This document shows positions 59,767-64,000 of a stretch of DNA of 64,000 nt, one piece after another. Source of the DNA: Paenibacillus sp. FSL R5-0490 (lineage in GTDB: Bacteria > Bacillota > Bacilli > Bacillales > Cytobacillaceae); NCBI RefSeq assembly GCF_001956215.1, contig NZ_MRTQ01000003.1:124001-188000 (forward strand), read 5' to 3'. The notes beneath the pieces are model-generated. The model saw only the letters and a program-made list of their open reading frames with translations, made no database searches and was not told where the DNA came from. Made by a program: the position numbers and the translations under genes. Within the stretch, counting starts at the first letter, position 1. Each line of letters opens with the position of its first letter.

Positions 59767-61569
59767 TTGAAATGGTTAAGGAAATTCAAATCAGGAAAAA
59801 AGGAACGAAAAGCTTCATCCATGTCTAAAAATCCAGATATTGGCAAGTTTTTTAATAAAATGGCCGGCACAAGCTGGTGGAAGAACCTGAAGCTTGGCCA
59901 GAAATATGGGGTCGCGCTTTTTGTGACCATTGGTCTATTCACAGTTTCAACCGTCCTTACTTTTTTTCTGCTTACAATTGCCAATTCAAAAATGGAGACT
60001 GTTAGGGATTCAGGAGAAAAAGCCATTAAAATTACTGAATCAGCGGCCACATTCCACCATAAAGGGAGCACGATTGGAAACTTTATCATTGACTCCAATC
60101 CAAAACATTTAAAGACATTTGACCAGCTGACAGAGGAATTTAATAAATTAAAGAAGGAAATTTCTCCGGATCTGATCAATACAAAATCCAAAGACCTTTT
60201 TAAGCAAATTGATGAAAATGATCAAAAAATCACCAGTTTATTTCATGATGTCATTGAGCCAAAAGTAAAACTTCAGCATGAAAGAGAATATAGGCTTGGG
60301 AAATTGCAGGCAGATAATATTATTTCTGAAACGGTAGAAAAATTGAGTACCCTTAGCAGCATGATGAAAGAGGATCAGCAAAAAGCTGTATCTTCTGCAA
60401 AATCCAGTCTAATCCTAACTTTGATAGCACTTGGCATTTCAATCATCGTTTCCGCCATTCTTGGAATCGCAAGTATTGTTTTTATAGGACGTATTATTTC
60501 AAAGAAATTAACTTCAATCGTACAGTTCTCAAATGAAATTGCAAAAGGAAACCTCAATGCAGATTCAGTAGAATATGAGGGTAATGATGAAGTAGCACAG
60601 CTTAGCAGAGCCATGAATTCCATGAAAGAAAAACTGCAGACTATGATTCAGGAAATTAATGCAGTTTCTGGATATGTTTCAGAAAGAAGCGGAGAACTGA
60701 ATATTGCGGCAAATGAAGTAAAAGCAGCCAGTCAGCAGGTTGCTTCAACCATGCAGGAGCTTTCAGGAGGAGCTGAGGATCAGGCTGGATCTGCAACACG
60801 TTTGTCCTTATTGATGGACGAGTACCTGGAAAAAGTGAAAGAAGCAGCATACAGCGGGAAAGAAATCAAGAGTGCTTCCACAGAGGTGTTATCGCTTACT
60901 GAGGATGGAAACAAGCTTATGAAAAAATCCCAGGAACAAATGGGATTAATTAATCAGATTATGAAGTCGTCTGTGGACAAGGTTAATGGGCTGGATGACC
61001 AGACCAAACAAATCTCAAGGCTGGTTAAAGTTATAAAGGAAATTGCTGACCAGACCAACCTGCTCGCATTAAACGCAGCAATTGAAGCTGCCAGAGCCGG
61101 TGAGCACGGAAGAGGTTTTGCAGTTGTGGCAGATGAGGTGAGAAAGCTGGCTGAGCAGGTATCCTATTCAGTATCAGATATCACCAAGATTGTCGGAGGT
61201 ATTCAAGCAGAGTCTAACAGTGTAGCCGTGTCACTTCAAACAGGCTATGGTCAAGTTGAAAAGGGAACGGAGCAAATTCAACTGACAGGACAAACATTCC
61301 AGAAAATTTATGAGGCAATTAACTCGATGTCTGCCAATGTCAGCGATATTTCCCGCAGCCTCGAGCAGGTATCAATTAACTCTTCACATATGAACCAGTC
61401 TATTGGCAATATTGCTGCAGTATCTGAGGAAGCTGCTGCAGGCATCGAGCAAACGAGTGCATCAATGGCTCAGACTAACCATTCAATGGAGGAAATCTCA
61501 GATAATGCACTGTCTCTGTCGGAATTGGCAGAACAATTAAATGAAATGATTGCAAAATTCAAACTGTAA
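59767..61569 (+). CDS. Methyl-accepting chemotaxis protein
   Basis: The 600-residue transmembrane chemoreceptor has an N-terminal cytoplasmic basic extension of about 50 residues, a first helix (about 55-78), an extracytoplasmic four-helix-bundle ligand domain, a second helix (about 215-240), a HAMP linker and a long signalling coiled coil. The hairpin tip reads [16 protein letters not shown], the CheA/CheW-binding site. I chose the TTG at 59767 because AAAGGGGGAA lies upstream. The ligand is unknown. No other chemotaxis gene is nearby. A terminator follows at 61575-61611. Confidence 0.92.
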   Translation: MKWLRKFKSGKKERKASSMSKNPDIGKFFNKMAGTSWWKNLKLGQKYGVALFVTIGLFTVSTVLTFFLLTIANSKMETVRDSGEKAIKITESAATFHHKGSTIGNFIIDSNPKHLKTFDQLTEEFNKLKKEISPDLINTKSKDLFKQIDENDQKITSLFHDVIEPKVKLQHEREYRLGKLQADNIISETVEKLSTLSSMMKEDQQKAVSSAKSSLILTLIALGISIIVSAILGIASIVFIGRIISKKLTSIVQFSNEIAKGNLNADSVEYEGNDEVAQLSRAMNSMKEKLQTMIQEINAVSGYVSERSGELNIAANEVKAASQQVASTMQELSGGAEDQAGSATRLSLLMDEYLEKVKEAAYSGKEIKSASTEVLSLTEDGNKLMKKSQEQMGLINQIMKSSVDKVNGLDDQTKQISRLVKVIKEIADQTNLLALNAAIEAARAGEHGRGFAVVADEVRKLAEQVSYSVSDITKIVGGIQAESNSVAVSLQTGYGQVEKGTEQIQLTGQTFQKIYEAINSMSANVSDISRSLEQVSINSSHMNQSIGNIAAVSEEAAAGIEQTSASMAQTNHSMEEISDNALSLSELAEQLNEMIAKFKL

Positions 61570-61574
61570 AATCC

Positions 61575-61611
61575 AGGCATACTCGTTATAGGGTATGCCT
61601 CTTCCTTTCTA
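61575..61611 (+). terminator. Terminator of the chemoreceptor gene
   Basis: The 8-bp arms 61575-61582 and 61593-61600 are followed by CTTCCTTTCT, a weak T-tract. Confidence 0.7.
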
Positions 61612-61721
61612 ACCAAAGCACTTAATAATTATTTAAGACAGTTTTCCCTAAGATTTAAAGGTTTTAGTCTAATTTTGTAGAAATAATTAACTAATTGCAA
61701 ATCCCAATAGGAGGAAATAGA

Positions 61722-63545
61722 GTGGTCATTATGAATCAGGAAATCAGGAGACTCTATGCCAGGATTGAGACTTTGGAAAAGGAAAATAATATGTTGGCGA
61801 ATGATAATTCGTCTAAATATAATCTATTCTCTCACTCAAAAGATGGAATTTTAATCTTTGACAGCGAGGAGAAAATAGTTGATGTCAATCCATCATTTGC
61901 TGAGAGTATAAAGATGGATAAACAGCAGCTGATAGGCAGGAGCCTGTGTGAAATCGTGCCGGAAAATAAGCATTTCAAGCTCGAGAAGCAAAAGGAGCTA
62001 TTGAAGAAGAATAATAGTGTCAGGGGCATCCTTCCAGTATATAGCGGCAGAAGTATTATTGAGTTTGATTTTACTACAAGCGCTCTTAATGAGAGCGGTC
62101 TTTATATGTGTATATTAAGAGATGTCACGAGTAAGCGTCGCCTTGAACGGAAAGTGAAAAAGAATGAAGAGCTGTATGCGGACCTATTTATAGAAGCTCT
62201 GGATGGCATCATTTTTTGGTGTGGTAATGGTGAAATCATCGATGCTAATGAGGCTGCCTGCCGAATTTTTGAATGTACACATGATGAACTGATCAAAAGA
62301 CAGGTGAAAGATTTTGTCTATGAAAAATCGGAAAGATACAGAAACATTGTTAAAGAGATGTTCATTAAGGGCTCAATAAGGGATGAGCTTGTTTTTCTAA
62401 TGCCAAATGGACAGTTTAAATCTTTGGAGTTTACAGTGAAATTGAACTCTGTTGAAGGCTACCATATGACAATCTTCAGAAATGTCAGCGAGCGTCACGC
62501 CATGGAAAAAAGCTTAAGGGAAAGCGAGCAAAAATTTCGGATGATATTTGAAGGGGCTCTTGAAGGTATTCTTCTCTGGAACGATCAATTTCAAATAGTC
62601 GATATTAATCAATCAGGCCAGAGAATGCTGCAGATGTCAAAAGAGGATCTTGTAGGGATATCACTGCATAGTATTTTGAATGACTGCAATATAACTGATG
62701 ATGAGTTAAAAGATCAGATAAGAAGCATACACTCAGAGGGGCAATCAGACGGGAATCTTTCCATTACTTTAAAATCAGGCAGAAAGAAATTTTTTGAGTT
62801 TTCCAACAAGCTGAATATTTTTTCTAATATCAGTATGACGACGTTTAAAGATATAACTGAGAAGCTGGAAATGGAGGAGCAGCTTCGTAAATCAGATACC
62901 TTAAATGTCATTGGAGAATTGGCAGCAGGGATTGCACATGAGATCAGAAATCCTATGACGGCCCTTAAAGGGTTTATACAGCTTTTGGAGGGCAGTGTTA
63001 AAGAAGATCATACGATGTATTTCAATGTGATCACCACTGAGCTCAGCAGGATAGATTCAATTATTAATGAATTTCTTATTCTTGCTAAGCCTCAAGCTGT
63101 CAAATTTGTAGAAAAAGACATTTCACAAATCATGAAAGAAACAGTCGATCTTCTTAGTGCCCAGGCCGTTCTGCACAATGTTCAATTCAGAACTTATTAT
63201 GAACAGAACTTGCCCAGGGTTTTCTGTGAATCCAATCAAATGAAAAAGGTTTTTATTAATATAATAAAAAATGCAATTGAAGTCATGCCAAAGGGTGGAT
63301 ATATTACAGTATCCATTCAAAAAGAATCGGACCAAAAAGTTCACATATCCATAGGGGATGAAGGAACTGGAATTCCTGCACATAAAATAAAAAAGCTTGG
63401 TGAGCCTTTCTATACTACAAAGGAAAGAGGTACTGGACTTGGCTTAATGGTTACATATAAAATTGTAGAAGAACACAAGGGAACAATTGAAGTGGAAAGC
63501 AAATTGGGTGAAGGAACTGTTTTCCACATCTATTTGCCCACATAA
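61722..63545 (+). CDS. Soluble triple-PAS histidine kinase, KinA-like
   Basis: The 607-residue cytoplasmic kinase has three PAS domains (about residues 30-132, 147-252 and 262-377) and then HisKA with the phospho-acceptor H406 in A-H-E-I-R-N-P, followed by HATPase_c with N-box I-K-N-A-I-E-V, G1 D-E-G-T-G-I-P and G2 G-T-G-L-G-L. There is no transmembrane helix. Size, three PAS domains and the G-E-L-A-A-G-I-A-H-E-I-R-N-P sequence resemble KinA (606 residues), which phosphorylates Spo0F to start sporulation. No response regulator gene lies next to it. I chose the GTG at 61722 because AGGAGG is 7 nt upstream. Confidence 0.9.
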   Translation: MVIMNQEIRRLYARIETLEKENNMLANDNSSKYNLFSHSKDGILIFDSEEKIVDVNPSFAESIKMDKQQLIGRSLCEIVPENKHFKLEKQKELLKKNNSVRGILPVYSGRSIIEFDFTTSALNESGLYMCILRDVTSKRRLERKVKKNEELYADLFIEALDGIIFWCGNGEIIDANEAACRIFECTHDELIKRQVKDFVYEKSERYRNIVKEMFIKGSIRDELVFLMPNGQFKSLEFTVKLNSVEGYHMTIFRNVSERHAMEKSLRESEQKFRMIFEGALEGILLWNDQFQIVDINQSGQRMLQMSKEDLVGISLHSILNDCNITDDELKDQIRSIHSEGQSDGNLSITLKSGRKKFFEFSNKLNIFSNISMTTFKDITEKLEMEEQLRKSDTLNVIGELAAGIAHEIRNPMTALKGFIQLLEGSVKEDHTMYFNVITTELSRIDSIINEFLILAKPQAVKFVEKDISQIMKETVDLLSAQAVLHNVQFRTYYEQNLPRVFCESNQMKKVFINIIKNAIEVMPKGGYITVSIQKESDQKVHISIGDEGTGIPAHKIKKLGEPFYTTKERGTGLGLMVTYKIVEEHKGTIEVESKLGEGTVFHIYLPT

Positions 63546-63561
63546 TAAAGGCGGGAATGAA

Positions 63562-64000
63562 ATGACAGGCAGAGTTTATTCTAAGAAAATGACACCGGCT
63601 GGAGACATTTACATCGTAGCAGAAAATGGAATCCTTTTGGCTTTATACATGGGGGAAGCTGATTTTCTGGAAGGGGAAGAGGTCTCATCATTGCAATTTA
63701 ATCCCTCTGACTCTTTGTTAAAAAAGTGTGCTCTCCAGCTTGAGGAATACTTTGACGGACATAGGAAGGCCTTTGATCTCCCAATTGACCCTAATGGAAC
63801 TGAATTCCAAATAGCAGTATGGAAAGAGCTTTGCCTCATCCCATTTGGGGAGACAAGAAGCTATCATGACATTGCTGTTAAAATAGGGAAAGACAAAGCT
63901 GTGCGGGCCATTGGACAGGCAAATAAGGCCAATCGCCTTCCAATCATTATTCCTTGCCATCGTGTTATCGGCAAAAATAAATCACTAACCGGGTATGCAG
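63562..64000 (+). CDS. ogt: O6-alkylguanine-DNA alkyltransferase, 3' end cut
   Basis: The first 146 residues are visible; the gene runs off the window. The suicidal repair motif P-C132-H-R-V is present, as are the helix-turn-helix region G-E-T-R-S-Y and A-V-R-A-I-G-Q-A-N-K-A-N-R with the arginine finger. The enzyme transfers O6-methyl groups from guanine to its cysteine. The ATG at 63562 follows GGCGGGAA, 16 bp after the kinase stop, so the two may be co-transcribed. Confidence 0.93.
   Translation, partial: MTGRVYSKKMTPAGDIYIVAENGILLALYMGEADFLEGEEVSSLQFNPSDSLLKKCALQLEEYFDGHRKAFDLPIDPNGTEFQIAVWKELCLIPFGETRSYHDIAVKIGKDKAVRAIGQANKANRLPIIIPCHRVIGKNKSLTGYA

Overview
The window is a stretch of chromosome from a low-GC, endospore-forming member of the Bacillaceae. 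A Cytobacillus/Mesobacillus/Bacillus-like organism is my guess from overall gene content; no rRNA or other taxonomic marker is present. The sporulation signature is strong: two alpha/beta-type small acid-soluble spore proteins (SASPs), a Tgl spore-coat transglutaminase behind a sigma-K-like promoter, two YjcZ-type tiny proteins, further tiny hydrophilic spore-like proteins, and a KinA-like triple-PAS kinase. Almost everything is ordinary core or niche metabolism. There is no prophage, insertion sequence, CRISPR array or integrative element. Decay is visible as two gene remnants (flotillin, sugar-ABC permease) and a partial tRNA duplication.

Layout. 0-7 kb: heme A synthase (ctaA), a SASP, then a nitrogen-controlled operon (amt, GlnD-type nucleotidyltransferase, DnaQ-like exonuclease) behind two TnrA/GlnR-type boxes, a 51-bp tandem repeat, small regulators and coat-like genes, a HAD phosphatase and a sigma-B-type stress operon of hydrophilic peptides. 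7-16 kb: CstA-family transporter, tgl, a MurE paralogue lacking the diaminopimelate motif, a GDPD phosphodiesterase, the flotillin remnant, tiny spore proteins, and a VmlR-like ABC-F resistance ATPase behind a transcription attenuator. 16-24 kb: a bacillopeptidase F-like protease, an ECF sigma factor with its presumed anti-sigma protein, the permease remnant and a secreted Cys-rich protein. 22-28 kb: a TPP-riboswitch operon encoding a ThiXYZ-type pyrimidine/thiamine-precursor ABC transporter, a thiamine-binding MTH1187/YkoF-type protein and a TatD-family hydrolase; then a DUF1232 protein, sirtuin and TatA.

29-46 kb: a trehalose operon (treP, an oligo-1,6-glucosidase, treA) with two TreR operators and two cre sites but no treR; NupC; a YfhP-like membrane hydrolase; release factor 3; a T-box-controlled NhaC-family antiporter (probable Tyr specifier); an SwrC-type RND pump; and sigI-rsgI behind a SigI-like promoter. 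46-64 kb: a second SASP, glcDF with a CdaR-type regulator, a KtrB/TrkH potassium channel subunit, tiny spore-like proteins, a B12-binding radical SAM protein, lutABC, tRNA-Arg(CCU), a membrane acyltransferase, a chemoreceptor, the KinA-like kinase, and the 5' part of an O6-alkylguanine-DNA alkyltransferase gene cut by the window end.

How it works together: the region is rich in RNA- and repressor-based sensing (TPP riboswitch, T-box, ABC-F attenuator, TnrA/GlnR, TreR/CcpA, SigB, SigI, ECF, SigK-type sites). Each sensor controls a short, self-contained operon. The least conventional items are the ammonium-transporter/nucleotidyltransferase/exonuclease operon, the MurE-like ligase with an altered substrate motif, the ABC-F leader whose terminator contains the ribosome-binding site, and the TatD-type enzyme in the thiamine-salvage operon. 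All family assignments come from reading the translated sequence; no database search was run.
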